NCBI GenBank assembly: GCA_947086895.1
Contig: CAMUAR010000004.1
Coordinates: 1 to 64,000, forward strand
DNA: 64,000 nt
Reading direction: 5' to 3'
Source of the DNA: an uncultured Lachnospiraceae bacterium
Lineage (GTDB): Bacteria; Bacillota; Clostridia; Lachnospirales; Lachnospiraceae
Shown in pieces: positions 17,449-27,194 of the stretch (positions are counted from its first letter, which is position 1; each line of letters begins with the position of its first letter). A program made the position numbers and the translations under genes. A model generated the notes under the pieces. The model was not told the DNA's origin, made no database searches, and saw nothing but the letters and a program-made list of their open reading frames with translations.

Positions 17449-19797
17449 ATGCTAGAATTAAAAGACGTTCGAAAAACCTACCATGTAGGCGATATTGAAA
17501 CAAAAGCACTTGATGGGATCAGCGTGGCATTTCGGGAAAGAGAATTTGTCGCGATTCTTGGAACAAGCGGTTCAGGAAAAACAACCTGCCTAAATATTAT
17601 CGGCGGGCTTGACCAGTATGATTCTGGGGATTTGAGAATTAAGGGAAAGAGCACAAAGGATTTTAAGGACAGCGATTGGGATGCATACCGCAATAATTCC
17701 ATTGGTTTTGTATTTCAAAGCTACAATTTAATTTCCCATTTAAGCATTGTCGCAAATGTGGAACTCGGTATGACGCTCTCCGGGGTATCGCGCGAGGAAA
17801 AGCATAAAAAGGCGCTGGAGGCATTGGAGAAAGTCGGATTGAAAGAGCACCTTCACAAAAAGCCGAATCAGCTTTCCGGCGGGCAGATGCAGCGTGTGGC
17901 AATCGCCCGCGCACTTGCAAACGACCCGGAAATTTTGCTTTGTGATGAGCCGACCGGCGCACTTGACAGCACGACAAGCATACAGATTATGGACTTGATT
18001 AAAGAAGTGGCAAAAGATAAATTGGTGATTATGGTAACTCATAATCCAGAACTTGCCGAGCAGTATGCAGACCGGATTATTCGGTTTTCGGACGGGAAAA
18101 TCATTGACGACAGTCATCCTCATGCGGAACGTCCAAAAGAAGATCAATTTCGTCTAAAAAAGACGAGCATGAAGCTGAAAACAGCACTCCACCTTTCCTT
18201 TAATAATTTATATACGAAAAAAGGGCGGACATTTTTGACGGCGTTTGCGTCAAGCATCGGTATTATCGGCATCGCGGTGATTTTAAGTCTTTCCACAGGA
18301 TTTCAGTCGGAGATTGATGATTTTCAGGCTGGCGCAATGGCGGAATTTCCAGTGATTATAAGTCAGGCGTCGCAGGAAGTCAATATCGAAGAATATATGC
18401 AGGAATCTCAGATCTGGCATGAGCGTGTGACGGGAACAGGAGAGTATGCAGATACGAAAGGCGTGCAGATTGTAGATTCGTCAACAACAATTATGACGCA
18501 TAAAAATAAACTGGATGGAGAATTTTCGGATTATCTTGATAAGATTTCTCCAGAAATCTGCGGCAGTATAGGCTATGTCCGTATTGCAAATATGAATGTG
18601 GTGCGCAAGATCGGAGACAACTATCTGCCAGTCAGCTTTGCAAGCGCTATGATGTCAAGAGATATGTCAGCGATGACTTCAACAAGCAGTATGGGAATTT
18701 CCTGTTACCCGGATACGCTGTCAGGAGAGAACTATCTGGAAAAGAATTATGAGCTTCTTGCAGGCAGCTATCCGGCGAGTGAAACAGATCTTGTGCTGGT
18801 GATCAACACGCGCAATGAGCTGGAAAAATCAATGTTTGAGCAGCTTGGATTTACTGTTTCCGATGGGCAGCAGGAAATTTTATTTGATGAGATTGTAGGG
18901 ACGGTATTCCGTGTGGTTGACAACAATGATTATTATGTGACAACGGAGTACGGCACGTTTCTGCCAGGGTCAGATTACAAGGCGATGTATGATTCAAACG
19001 CAGGGTTTGATGTTAGAATTTCTGGTATTGTGCGCGCAAAGCAGGGGACTTCTATGTCGATGCTCGCAGCGGGTATTGCGTACAGCGATGCGTTGACAAA
19101 GAGGATTATCGAAGCTGGTCAGGCGTCGGATATTGTGAAGGCACAGCAGGCTGCAAATATTAATATTATGACAATGCAGGAATTTAACGAGGGTGAGAAA
19201 GAACAGTTTATCGCATATCTCGGAGGTGATTCCACACCTTATATGCTGCTGTTGTTTCCTAGTAGTTTTGAAGCGAAAGATGAAGTTGTCGCTTATCTAG
19301 ATGCCTACAACGAAGGAAAATCAAAGGAAGATGTTGTCACTTATACAGACCTTGCAGGTACAATGTCCAGCATGACAAGCGGTATTATGGATGGCATTAC
19401 CATTGTGCTTATTGCATTCGCGGCGATTTCGCTTGTTGTAAGTATGATTATGATTTGCATTATTACTTATACCAGTGTAATTGAGCGCACAAAAGAGATT
19501 GGTATATTAAAGGCGCTTGGTGCGCGCAAAAAAGATATCACGCGCGTCTTTGATGCAGAGACTATGATTCTTGGAGTATTTTCGGGTCTGCTGGGCGTGT
19601 TTATCGCGTGGCTGCTCACATTCCCAATCAACAAAGTAATCAACAACTTTGCCGGGCTGACAAACGCATCGCACTTACAGTTGATGCATGCGCTGATTCT
19701 TGTGGTGATCAGCACGGTTTTAACAGTAATCGGCGGGCATATTCCTGCAAAGATGGCGTCGAAAAAGGATGCGGTAGAAGCTCTGCGGGCAGAATAA
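17449..19797 (+). CDS. Fused MacB-type ABC transporter (ATPase + FtsX-like permease)
   Basis: 782 residues in one chain. Residues 1-225 are a LolD/MacB-type ATPase: Walker A GTSGSGKTT, signature LSGGQMQRV, Walker B ILLCDEPTGALD, H-loop VTHNPEL. A membrane segment near 280-300 is followed by a large extracellular MacB-like domain (about 300-665), then three more helices in an FtsX-like C-terminus (the IALVVSMIMICIITYTSVIERTKEIGILKALGARK pattern, seen here in parts). Four helices and an N-terminal ATPase match MacB-type mechanotransmission transporters; in Gram-positives such proteins handle peptides, antibiotics or lipoproteins. GGAGG lies 5 bases before the ATG. Single-gene unit; substrate unknown. 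Confidence 0.92.
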   Translation: MLELKDVRKTYHVGDIETKALDGISVAFREREFVAILGTSGSGKTTCLNIIGGLDQYDSGDLRIKGKSTKDFKDSDWDAYRNNSIGFVFQSYNLISHLSIVANVELGMTLSGVSREEKHKKALEALEKVGLKEHLHKKPNQLSGGQMQRVAIARALANDPEILLCDEPTGALDSTTSIQIMDLIKEVAKDKLVIMVTHNPELAEQYADRIIRFSDGKIIDDSHPHAERPKEDQFRLKKTSMKLKTALHLSFNNLYTKKGRTFLTAFASSIGIIGIAVILSLSTGFQSEIDDFQAGAMAEFPVIISQASQEVNIEEYMQESQIWHERVTGTGEYADTKGVQIVDSSTTIMTHKNKLDGEFSDYLDKISPEICGSIGYVRIANMNVVRKIGDNYLPVSFASAMMSRDMSAMTSTSSMGISCYPDTLSGENYLEKNYELLAGSYPASETDLVLVINTRNELEKSMFEQLGFTVSDGQQEILFDEIVGTVFRVVDNNDYYVTTEYGTFLPGSDYKAMYDSNAGFDVRISGIVRAKQGTSMSMLAAGIAYSDALTKRIIEAGQASDIVKAQQAANINIMTMQEFNEGEKEQFIAYLGGDSTPYMLLLFPSSFEAKDEVVAYLDAYNEGKSKEDVVTYTDLAGTMSSMTSGIMDGITIVLIAFAAISLVVSMIMICIITYTSVIERTKEIGILKALGARKKDITRVFDAETMILGVFSGLLGVFIAWLLTFPINKVINNFAGLTNASHLQLMHALILVVISTVLTVIGGHIPAKMASKKDAVEALRAE

Positions 19798-19837
19798 AAC
19801 TTGTGTTTTATGAAAGCGTATTTAAAGAATTTTTTTA

Positions 19838-19883
19838 AGTTAAGGCTGTTGCAAAAAATGCTCTTTTGTCAACAGCCTTAACT
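19838..19883. terminator. Perfect 14-bp hairpin after the ABC gene
   Basis: AGTTAAGGCTGTTG pairs exactly with CAACAGCCTTAACT, extended by CAAAA/TTTTG-like pairs. No T-tract follows, so it may be an RNA-stabilising or atypical termination hairpin. Confidence 0.55.
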
Positions 19884-20151
19884 GCGTTAGAGAGCGCAGA
19901 CTTTGTTTCGATACTTGACAAACGAACTGCTGTAATTTACAATGAATTTATTGTAAAATAGTGGGAAAGGTATTCCTGTGCAGTAATAAATTCATAATAA
20001 AAAAAGAATTTTCCAACAAAAAATTTTTGGATGGCGACAGAATAAAAAGAAATTGTCGAATTACTGCCATACGAAAAACTTATGCTGGTTTGCGGCGCGT
20101 ATTTTTTGAATAAAGATTTCGAGACATGCGTTCAGCAGAATGAGAGGAAAA

Positions 20152-21024
20152 ATGGAACGGATTGCGATTGTAACAGACAGTAACAGCGGTATTACGCAAA
20201 AGCAGGGCAGGGAGCTGGGGATTTCTGTGCTTCCAATGCCATTTACAATTAACGGCAAAACATTTTATGAAGATATCAATTTAACTCAGGAAGAGTTTTA
20301 CGAGAGGCTGGCAGCAGGAGCAGATATTTCAACTTCACAGCCGACCGCAGGCGATGTGATTGACTTGTGGGAAAAACTTTTAAAGGAGTATGATTCGGTA
20401 ATTCATATTCCGATGTCAAGCGGTTTAAGCGGTTCTTGCGGGACAGCGGTTATGCTGTCAAACGATTTTGACGGCAAAGTGCAGGTAGTTGATAATCAGC
20501 GTATTTCCGTAACAATGCGCCAGTCGGTGCTTGATGCGGTTGCGCTCGCAGGGCAGGGAAAAACCGCCGTGGAAATCAGGGAAATTCTTGAGCGGGATAA
20601 GATGGAGTCAAGTATCTATATTATGCTTGATACGCTGAAATATCTGAAAAAGGGCGGCAGAATTACGCCTGCTGCCGCAGCTCTCGGCACAATTTTAAAT
20701 TTAAAGCCGGTTCTTCAGATTCAGGGCGAAAAGCTGGACGCATTTACAAAAGCGCGCAATGTAAAGCAGGGAAAAAAGGCGATGATTGAGGCGATGAAGC
20801 GCGATATCGAAACCCGCTTTGCAGACGGCAGCGAGCAGCCGGTTTATCTTGAAGTGGCATATACGTTTGACCGAGCGGCAGCGGAGGCTTTTTGCTCGGA
20901 AGTACAAGAACAATTTCCAGCTTATCATATTCATACAGACCCGCTTTCTTTAAGTGTATCGTGCCATATTGGACCGGGTGCGCTTGCGGTAGCTTGCTCG
21001 AAAAAGCTGCCGGAACTTCTTTAG
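20152..21024 (+). CDS. DegV family protein (FakB-like fatty-acid-binding)
   Basis: 290 residues. DegV/FakB proteins hold a fatty acid for phosphorylation by FakA. The family opening RIAIVTDSNSGI, the STSQPTAGD loop, the IPMSSGLSGSCGTA segment and the KKGGRI...GTILNLKPVLQ block are all present. Start: AGAGG lies 4 bases before the ATG at 20152; the in-frame ATG at 20140 overlaps the ribosome site. No complete FakA lies in the window, although a FakA-like fragment protein is encoded at 5694. Cytoplasmic; single gene. Confidence 0.92.
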   Translation: MERIAIVTDSNSGITQKQGRELGISVLPMPFTINGKTFYEDINLTQEEFYERLAAGADISTSQPTAGDVIDLWEKLLKEYDSVIHIPMSSGLSGSCGTAVMLSNDFDGKVQVVDNQRISVTMRQSVLDAVALAGQGKTAVEIREILERDKMESSIYIMLDTLKYLKKGGRITPAAAALGTILNLKPVLQIQGEKLDAFTKARNVKQGKKAMIEAMKRDIETRFADGSEQPVYLEVAYTFDRAAAEAFCSEVQEQFPAYHIHTDPLSLSVSCHIGPGALAVACSKKLPELL

Positions 21025-21075
21025 GATATTTCTTCTAAAGTAACAATACAAAGGCATACAGAACAGGAATGTGAT

Positions 21076-21204
21076 GTGATACCCCTTGAGTAGACAAGGT
21101 AAATAACCAGAATCTATTTAAGGGGGATTTTTATATCAAAGCCAAAAGATTTCTCCGAGTTTAAGATTGTGATTGCGAAAACTTATTTCAATGGAGAAGG
21201 CTGA
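21076..21204 (+). pseudogene. IS3-type element remnant
   Basis: A decayed left end. TGATACCCCTTGAGTAG followed by an AGGTAAATAACC stretch resembles the terminal inverted repeat region of IS150/IS3-group elements. A short frame (21133-21201) then reads like the first 23 residues of an IS3-group OrfA (KDFSEFKIVIAKTYFNGEG) and stops at TGA. The initiator is ATA rather than ATG. The rest of the transposase is missing. Identification is by memory of the family pattern. Confidence 0.5.
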
Positions 21205-21466
21205 TTTTGATGTATTGCCAATCAATATAGTGCAGGGGCATCTGTACAGAAAACGACAAAATGCTTTTCTGAATGGATATTGACGATTATTTAAGTATAT
21301 TGTAAAATATTATAGGATAATATAAAATTCAAAAGAGTTAAGATGTGTAAAAATAGCATTTGGTATGAAATCTCTTAGAATTTGCAAGTTTGTGTCAGCG
21401 CGGCATTCACAAACTTATAGACCATTTATGGTTTTATGCAGCAAGCCCGCAGAAATGAGGTAAAGC
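21205..21466. other. Spacer after IS remnant
   Basis: About 260 bases with no gene or clear promoter; possibly further remains of the insertion element. Confidence 0.35.
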
Positions 21467-24400
21467 ATGGAAAAATTGATTGCACATTATCGGTTTGACG
21501 AAGAGGCAAGACCAGGAGAGGACGCAAGCGGACATGAGTTTCATGCCAGAGTTCGGGGAAGCAATGCACCGTACATTGGTGATGTGGCAGGACGACGGGC
21601 GGCAATTTTTGCCGGAGGACCATCCGGTACGGCTTATTTTGAATTGCCGGAGGGAATTTTTCAGACCGTCGGCGACGAGGATGGTATCACTGTGACAGCC
21701 TGGGTTTGTTTTAACAAAGGAACAAGCGCGTGGGAGCGAATTTTTGATTTTGGCCGCAGCCAGCACGGTCCATATTTATTTTTGACAAGAAATCTGAGAG
21801 GCGTGTGCTTTTTAAATGGCGATATTGCGGCAGATCCAATGAGCGCGTATCCGTTTGGAGAGTGGATGCATGTTGCTATGGTGGTAAGCGGCACGCAGGG
21901 CAAAACATTAAGCAGTGCAGGACCTTGCATCTACGTAAATGGCGAGATGGTGGCAGACGGAACGATCAGCCAGACGACAAGCGGAACTTACAAAAGGCTG
22001 TACGAATGGTTTGAAACATTCCAAAAGGCAGATAATTATTGTCATAGTTATATTGGAAAATCGCAGTTTGATGCGGACGGGGATTTTTCCGGCGCGATCT
22101 CCGATTTTCGAATTTACAGCAGAGCATTAAACGGCGATGAAATCGCTGATATGGTGTGCGAAGTGCTTACGGATAAGGAGATTATCTCAAAAGCAGCGGA
22201 GAAACATCTTCATATTTTACAGCATATTATCACCGATGAATTGGAGCTGCCAGCCAGTTTGATGCAGGGGAGAGTATCTGTGGAGTGGCAGTCAAGCCAG
22301 CCAGCAATGCTTGATATTCTAACACAAGAGGCAGGGAGTATGTTCTGCACTGCAAAAGTGAAAGAAGTGGAAAAGCCGACAGTGGTATCTTTAACTGCGC
22401 ATGTAATAAGAGGCAACGCGAAAATTTCAAAAGAACTTTCGGTCACTGTGATCCCAAAAGAACTTTCGCCGTACACGCTGACAATCTACGCGGACAAGCC
22501 AGTGCTTGATATCAGTGAAACATTGTATGGGCTGTTTTATGAAGATATCAATAATGCGGCGGATGGAGGGCTGTATGCGGAGATGGTTCGCAACCGCTCT
22601 TTTGAAGCATTTACCTATGATACTTATGATTCGCACTCGGGGGAGAACGGATGTTCGACAGGGCGCAACCGCGTTCCGCTGGAAGGCTGGTACGGGGATT
22701 TAGATAAAGTGTCGGTGCAGACATGGGGCGGGCTGGATGAGGTATTTCAGCATTCTGACCCGGACGGCAATGTAACTTATATTACGGCGCCGGCTGGAAC
22801 TGTAATTACGAACCGCGGTTTCTCAGATATGAGCGGAAATTTCGCAATGAAATTTGTAAAAGGCGAAAGCTATGATTTTACAGTTTGGGCAAAAACGGAA
22901 TCAAACGCAGTGCTTTCTGTTCGACTTTTGGACGCTGCGGGCAGTGCGGTAAGCAATTCTGTAGAAATCAAAGTAAACGGCGGCTGGAAAAAGTATGGTG
23001 TGGATGAAAAACTTGTATTGACAGCAGAAAAAGATTGTATGGGTCAGCTGGAATTAACATTTTTGGGAGAATTGTCCGTCGATATGGTTTCCATGTTTCC
23101 GAGAGATGTGTGGGGAGCTGATGAAGAAGCGGATTCTGCGACAGCTCACGCCAATTATTCGGGTAATTCAAATTACCGGCTGCGCCGTGATCTGGTTGAA
23201 GCCATGCGGGGGCTGCATCCGACATTCCTGCGTTTTCCAGGAGGATGCATTTCCGAAGGGTCTTATATCTGGGATAATGTATATGATTGGAAGGATTCTG
23301 TCGGGGATGTGGAGGTGCGCAAGGAAAATTATAATGTCTGGGGATATATGATGACGCTCGGACTTGGATACATGGAGTATTTTCAGCTTGCCGAAGATCT
23401 TCAAGCCACACCGCTTCCTGTTATGGCGTGCGGTGTTCTCTGTCAGGCGCGCTCAGATTACGCCAATCCAGCGGGAGGAGCATTGCAGGAAAAGTATATT
23501 CGAAACTTTACCGACCTGATTGATTTTGCGATCAGCACGGATTATGAAAATAATATCTGGGCTGCCCTGCGCAAAAAGATGGGACATGCCGCGCCGTTTG
23601 ACTTACATTATCTCGGGGTTGGAAATGAGAATTGGGGCGAAGAATTCTATGCAAGTTTCGAGGAATTTTATGAGCGCATTACCTCTTATGTAAAGAAGAA
23701 ATATCCAGGTTATAAACTTTCCATTATTTCCACAGTCGGAGCGCAGGCGGACGACGGTTCATACCAGGAAGGGTGGAAATTTTTGAGCGGCAATATGCCG
23801 GGCGGCGCAAAAGTACGTTTTACCGACGGACGGCGCAGTTTTGAAAAAGATGTGAAATGGTATCGCTTCCAAAAAGATTTTATGGAGACAATTGTTGACG
23901 AGCATTATTATCGGTCAAACGAGTATCTGCTTGAAAATGCCGACCGCTATAATTATTATGCGCGCGCATACAAGCAAGATGGAACAGTGGAGGATGCGAA
24001 GACCAGTAAAGTATTTGTTGGGGAGTATGCTTCGACAGATAAAAATACACTTGCCGGAGCAGTGGCGGAAGCGGCTGTTATGACGGGATTTGAGCGCAAT
24101 TCCGACGTTGTGCGGCTGGCGGCGACAGCCCCTTTGTTTAACAAAGTGCTGACGGACAGTACATACCGATGGACTCCAGACTGTATCTGGTTTGATGACG
24201 AGACATTTTGGAGAACGCCAAATTACTATGTACAGCAGATGTTTGCAAAATATCTTGGCAAAAAGCTGCTCCATACAAGCTTTGCCACCTACTATAACGG
24301 GCAGCATATTGAATTGTTCCCATCTGGTGCGATCGAAGTAACATCCCACGATGCAGATATTTTGATAAAGCGTCTGACGGTTGTATCAAACCGTGATAAA

Positions 24401-25291
24401 AGTATTTTGTTTGAGCAGGATTTTAAAAATAAGCTTTCTGCTGATTTAGAACTTTTCCCAGAAACAAAGCTAGAGCAGACAGAACAGGGAATTTTGCTTT
24501 CTTCAGACAGTGGGCAAGCGGGAATTCGCCTGCGCGGTTGTTTCTGGAATTGCACTGTGACAGCCGTGATGGAAAGAGTAAAAGGACAGGGCGGTCTCTC
24601 CCTCGGCGTCGGTTCGATTGGAAGCGAAAAAGATCAGAGCGTAATTCGCTATGTGGTTGGTCAAAAAGGAAAAACAGCAGTTACCGTAATGAAAAACGGC
24701 GTGGAGGGATATACGCTCGGCGATTTCTCCGCGGGTACAGCGGCTGGCAATCTGCGCGCCGCACTGGATGAAAAAATTCAGAATAATGTAGAATATACGC
24801 TTGTTGTAAATTATGGAGAAATGTTTGAAAAACCGGGCGTACCGTTTCAGGATACGTTGGACAGCGCTGTGTTCCGCACAGGCGGCTATATCTCAGAAGG
24901 TTACGGCGCATATCCGCATCTGATTTGTTCTCATCAGACAGCAGGCAAAAACAGTCTCGTACTCGACTATAAGCTTGAAGCGTACAACCGCGATATATTC
25001 CAATCGGTGACAGGCGACGAGAAGAAGATTTATACAAAGCTTGTAAATACAGATTCCTACGAAAAACAGGTGGAATTGGTGTTTCAGGAAATGGAAAACA
25101 AACCGTTATCCAGCGATGCAGAATGGGTGTGTTTAACTGGAAAAGAAGAACTGGTGGATGTTTTAAATGTCAATCAGCGAGGGAATGAGATCGTTACTCC
25201 GCACAGCACAACTCTCCCAGTAAAAGACGGAAAATTAACGGTCACTTTGCCGGGAAATTCCGTTTCTGTTATTATTACGCCGCGCTCATAA
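21467..25291 (+). CDS. GH51 alpha-L-arabinofuranosidase, multidomain, apparently intracellular
   Basis: 1274 residues. Order: LamG/concanavalin-like domain (about 5-230, YRFDEE...FSGAISDFRIYSRAL), an Ig-like atypical segment (about 245-335), GH51 TIM-barrel (about 340-930), and a C-terminal beta-domain. The acid/base is Glu721 in VGNENWG and the nucleophile is Glu853 in VGEYAS, both in family context. Between about 980 and 1135 a second concanavalin-like segment appears inserted in the C-terminal region. GH51 enzymes remove arabinofuranosyl residues from arabinoxylan, arabinan or their oligosaccharides. There is no signal peptide: LamG begins at residue 5, so it acts inside the cell on imported oligosaccharides. 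No sugar transporter or regulator is adjacent. GAGG precedes the ATG. Confidence 0.92.
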   Translation: MEKLIAHYRFDEEARPGEDASGHEFHARVRGSNAPYIGDVAGRRAAIFAGGPSGTAYFELPEGIFQTVGDEDGITVTAWVCFNKGTSAWERIFDFGRSQHGPYLFLTRNLRGVCFLNGDIAADPMSAYPFGEWMHVAMVVSGTQGKTLSSAGPCIYVNGEMVADGTISQTTSGTYKRLYEWFETFQKADNYCHSYIGKSQFDADGDFSGAISDFRIYSRALNGDEIADMVCEVLTDKEIISKAAEKHLHILQHIITDELELPASLMQGRVSVEWQSSQPAMLDILTQEAGSMFCTAKVKEVEKPTVVSLTAHVIRGNAKISKELSVTVIPKELSPYTLTIYADKPVLDISETLYGLFYEDINNAADGGLYAEMVRNRSFEAFTYDTYDSHSGENGCSTGRNRVPLEGWYGDLDKVSVQTWGGLDEVFQHSDPDGNVTYITAPAGTVITNRGFSDMSGNFAMKFVKGESYDFTVWAKTESNAVLSVRLLDAAGSAVSNSVEIKVNGGWKKYGVDEKLVLTAEKDCMGQLELTFLGELSVDMVSMFPRDVWGADEEADSATAHANYSGNSNYRLRRDLVEAMRGLHPTFLRFPGGCISEGSYIWDNVYDWKDSVGDVEVRKENYNVWGYMMTLGLGYMEYFQLAEDLQATPLPVMACGVLCQARSDYANPAGGALQEKYIRNFTDLIDFAISTDYENNIWAALRKKMGHAAPFDLHYLGVGNENWGEEFYASFEEFYERITSYVKKKYPGYKLSIISTVGAQADDGSYQEGWKFLSGNMPGGAKVRFTDGRRSFEKDVKWYRFQKDFMETIVDEHYYRSNEYLLENADRYNYYARAYKQDGTVEDAKTSKVFVGEYASTDKNTLAGAVAEAAVMTGFERNSDVVRLAATAPLFNKVLTDSTYRWTPDCIWFDDETFWRTPNYYVQQMFAKYLGKKLLHTSFATYYNGQHIELFPSGAIEVTSHDADILIKRLTVVSNRDKSILFEQDFKNKLSADLELFPETKLEQTEQGILLSSDSGQAGIRLRGCFWNCTVTAVMERVKGQGGLSLGVGSIGSEKDQSVIRYVVGQKGKTAVTVMKNGVEGYTLGDFSAGTAAGNLRAALDEKIQNNVEYTLVVNYGEMFEKPGVPFQDTLDSAVFRTGGYISEGYGAYPHLICSHQTAGKNSLVLDYKLEAYNRDIFQSVTGDEKKIYTKLVNTDSYEKQVELVFQEMENKPLSSDAEWVCLTGKEELVDVLNVNQRGNEIVTPHSTTLPVKDGKLTVTLPGNSVSVIITPRS

Positions 25292-25301
25292 AAACAACAG
25301 C

Positions 25302-25331
25302 CTTGTAAAATCCAGAAAGTATGGTATAATA
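25302..25331 (+). promoter_or_regulatory. Candidate upstream promoter of asnS
   Basis: TTGTAA and an extended -10 TGGTATAAT are spaced by 16 bases, shortly after the GH51 stop. Confidence 0.5.
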
Positions 25332-25463
25332 TTCGCGAAAAGCAAAACGAATCAGTTCATATTTTAAGCTGTGGAAACATGTTTTCTGTTTCTGGCAGTT
25401 TAAAATATAGACTTGTGAGCGCGCAACGCGACCGAGAAACCGCAGCGCAGCAAGGTTTTGAGG

Positions 25464-25536
25464 TTTTGCTTTGAACAATATGGTATAATATCGCCAGATA
25501 TTATACCAGCGCTAGTTCGCGCTTGACCGAAGGGAG
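25464..25536 (+). promoter_or_regulatory. Promoter-embedded palindrome and leader, copy A (asnS)
   Basis: Extended -10 TGGTATAAT lies inside an exact inverted repeat: GGTATAATATC (25482-25492), 4-base spacer, GATATTATACC (25497-25507). A small hairpin (AGCGC/GCGCT) and the block TGACCGAAGGGAG follow. Copies B (45756-45830) and C (56150-56198) share this layout. The palindrome covers the -10 and the expected start of transcription, as a repressor operator would. Confidence 0.65.
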
Positions 25537-25593
25537 AGCATCTTCCTTTATTCAAGGCTTTGCCGTAACTTATAAAAAATCAGGAGGGAAATT

Positions 25594-26985
25594 ATGGAGC
25601 TTGTTTCTGTGCGCGAGCTGTTTCGCGACAAGACAAATTATATTGGTAAAAAAGTCAAGATAGGAGGCTGGGTGCGCAGCAACCGAGACTCCAAATGTTT
25701 TGGTTTTATTACGCTGAATGATGGCACATTTTTTGAACCGTTACAGATCGTATATTCGGACAAGCTTGCAAATTTTGCTGAGCTTGCAAAGATCAATGTC
25801 GGCTCGGCAGTGATTGTAACTGGAGAGTTGGTGGAAACGCCAGATGCAAAACAGCCGTTTGAAGTGCAGGCAGAAATTGTTGAGGTGGAAGGTGCTTCTA
25901 CGCCGGATTACCCTCTTCAGAAGAAAAGACATACCATGGAATATCTGCGTACAATCGCGCATTTAAGACCGCGTACAAACACGTTTCAGGCGGTGTTCCG
26001 CGTGCGCTCGCTGGTTGCTTACGCAATCCATAAATTTTTCCAGGAAAGGGATTTTGTGTATGTACACACCCCGATTATTACGGGAAGTGACTGCGAGGGC
26101 GCAGGCGAAATGTTCCAAGTGACAACAATGGATCTTGCTGCAATGCCAAAAAATCCAGACGGCACAATTGATTATTCAAAGGACTTTTTTGGAAAGCCTA
26201 CCAATTTGACCGTGAGCGGGCAGTTAAACGGCGAAACTTATGCGATGGCATTTAAAAATATCTACACGTTTGGACCGACGTTCCGCGCGGAAAATTCCAA
26301 TACAACACGGCATGCAGCGGAATTCTGGATGATTGAGCCGGAGATTGTATTTGCCGATTTAAAGGATAATATGGCACTTGCAGAGGCTATGTTAAAATAT
26401 ATTATTCGTTATGTCTTGGAACATGCCCCGGAAGAAATGCAGTTTTTTAACAGCTTTGTGGACAAGGGACTGCTTGACCGTCTAAACCATGTGCTGAATT
26501 CAGAGTTTGGTCATGTAACTTACACAGAAGCGGTTGAACTGCTTATAAAGAACAACGATAAGTTTGATTATAAAGTTTCCTGGGGATGTGATTTACAGAC
26601 AGAGCATGAGAGATATTTGACAGAGGAAATTTTTAAAAGACCTGTTTTTGTAACAGATTATCCAAAGGAAATTAAAGCGTTTTATATGAAATTAAACGAG
26701 GATGGAAAGACGGTCGCAGCGATGGACTGCCTTGTTCCTGGCATTGGGGAGATTATCGGCGGCAGCCAGAGAGAGGACGACTATAATAAGCTGCTTAACC
26801 GCATGAATGAACTTGGACTCAAAGCGGAGGATTATGGTTTCTATCTGGATTTGAGAAAGTACGGTTCCGCGCGCCATGCCGGGTTCGGGCTTGGATTTGA
26901 GCGCTGTGTTATGTATTTGACCGGCATGGGCAATATCCGCGATGTTGTGCCGTTTCCTAGAACGGTTGGCAACTGTGATCTGTAA
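25594..26985 (+). CDS. asnS: Asparagine--tRNA ligase
   Basis: 463 residues, the standard length. An N-terminal OB-fold anticodon-binding domain (about 1-110, [19 protein letters not shown]) is followed by a class II catalytic domain with motif 2 [25 protein letters not shown] and motif 3 [12 protein letters not shown] (both seen in parts). The NTTRH signature distinguishes AsnRS from AspRS. It charges tRNA-Asn in the cytoplasm. CAGGAGGG precedes the ATG. It stands alone between terminators. Its leader carries a promoter and palindrome (copy A), not a T-box, so regulation may be unusual. Identification is very secure. Confidence 0.97.
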   Translation: MELVSVRELFRDKTNYIGKKVKIGGWVRSNRDSKCFGFITLNDGTFFEPLQIVYSDKLANFAELAKINVGSAVIVTGELVETPDAKQPFEVQAEIVEVEGASTPDYPLQKKRHTMEYLRTIAHLRPRTNTFQAVFRVRSLVAYAIHKFFQERDFVYVHTPIITGSDCEGAGEMFQVTTMDLAAMPKNPDGTIDYSKDFFGKPTNLTVSGQLNGETYAMAFKNIYTFGPTFRAENSNTTRHAAEFWMIEPEIVFADLKDNMALAEAMLKYIIRYVLEHAPEEMQFFNSFVDKGLLDRLNHVLNSEFGHVTYTEAVELLIKNNDKFDYKVSWGCDLQTEHERYLTEEIFKRPVFVTDYPKEIKAFYMKLNEDGKTVAAMDCLVPGIGEIIGGSQREDDYNKLLNRMNELGLKAEDYGFYLDLRKYGSARHAGFGLGFERCVMYLTGMGNIRDVVPFPRTVGNCDL

Positions 26986-27015
26986 TTGATCCGAGAAATA
27001 TTTTAAAACAGAAAA

Positions 27016-27075
27016 CAATAAGTCCAAAATTTCTGCGGCGTAAAACCTGCTGGGATTTTGGACTTATTGGGTTTT
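27016..27075 (+). terminator. Terminator of asnS
   Basis: CAATAAGTCCAAAAT pairs exactly with ATTTTGGACTTATTG over 15 bp, followed by GGTTTTAT. Confidence 0.8.
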
Positions 27076-27194
27076 ATCATAGATGGAAAGTTTAAGATAT
27101 CATGACTGTTTGAAAAACTTGTAAAGCGCAGTTATTATTATAGCACAGTTGGAGTTTTGCTTATGTCTGTATTTACAGCGAAATGGAGTGAAAA

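Noticed and set aside
25292..25593. T-box riboswitch before asnS
   Set aside because: No T-box sequence (AGGGTGGNACCGCG type) or antiterminator is present; the leader instead carries the shared palindrome.
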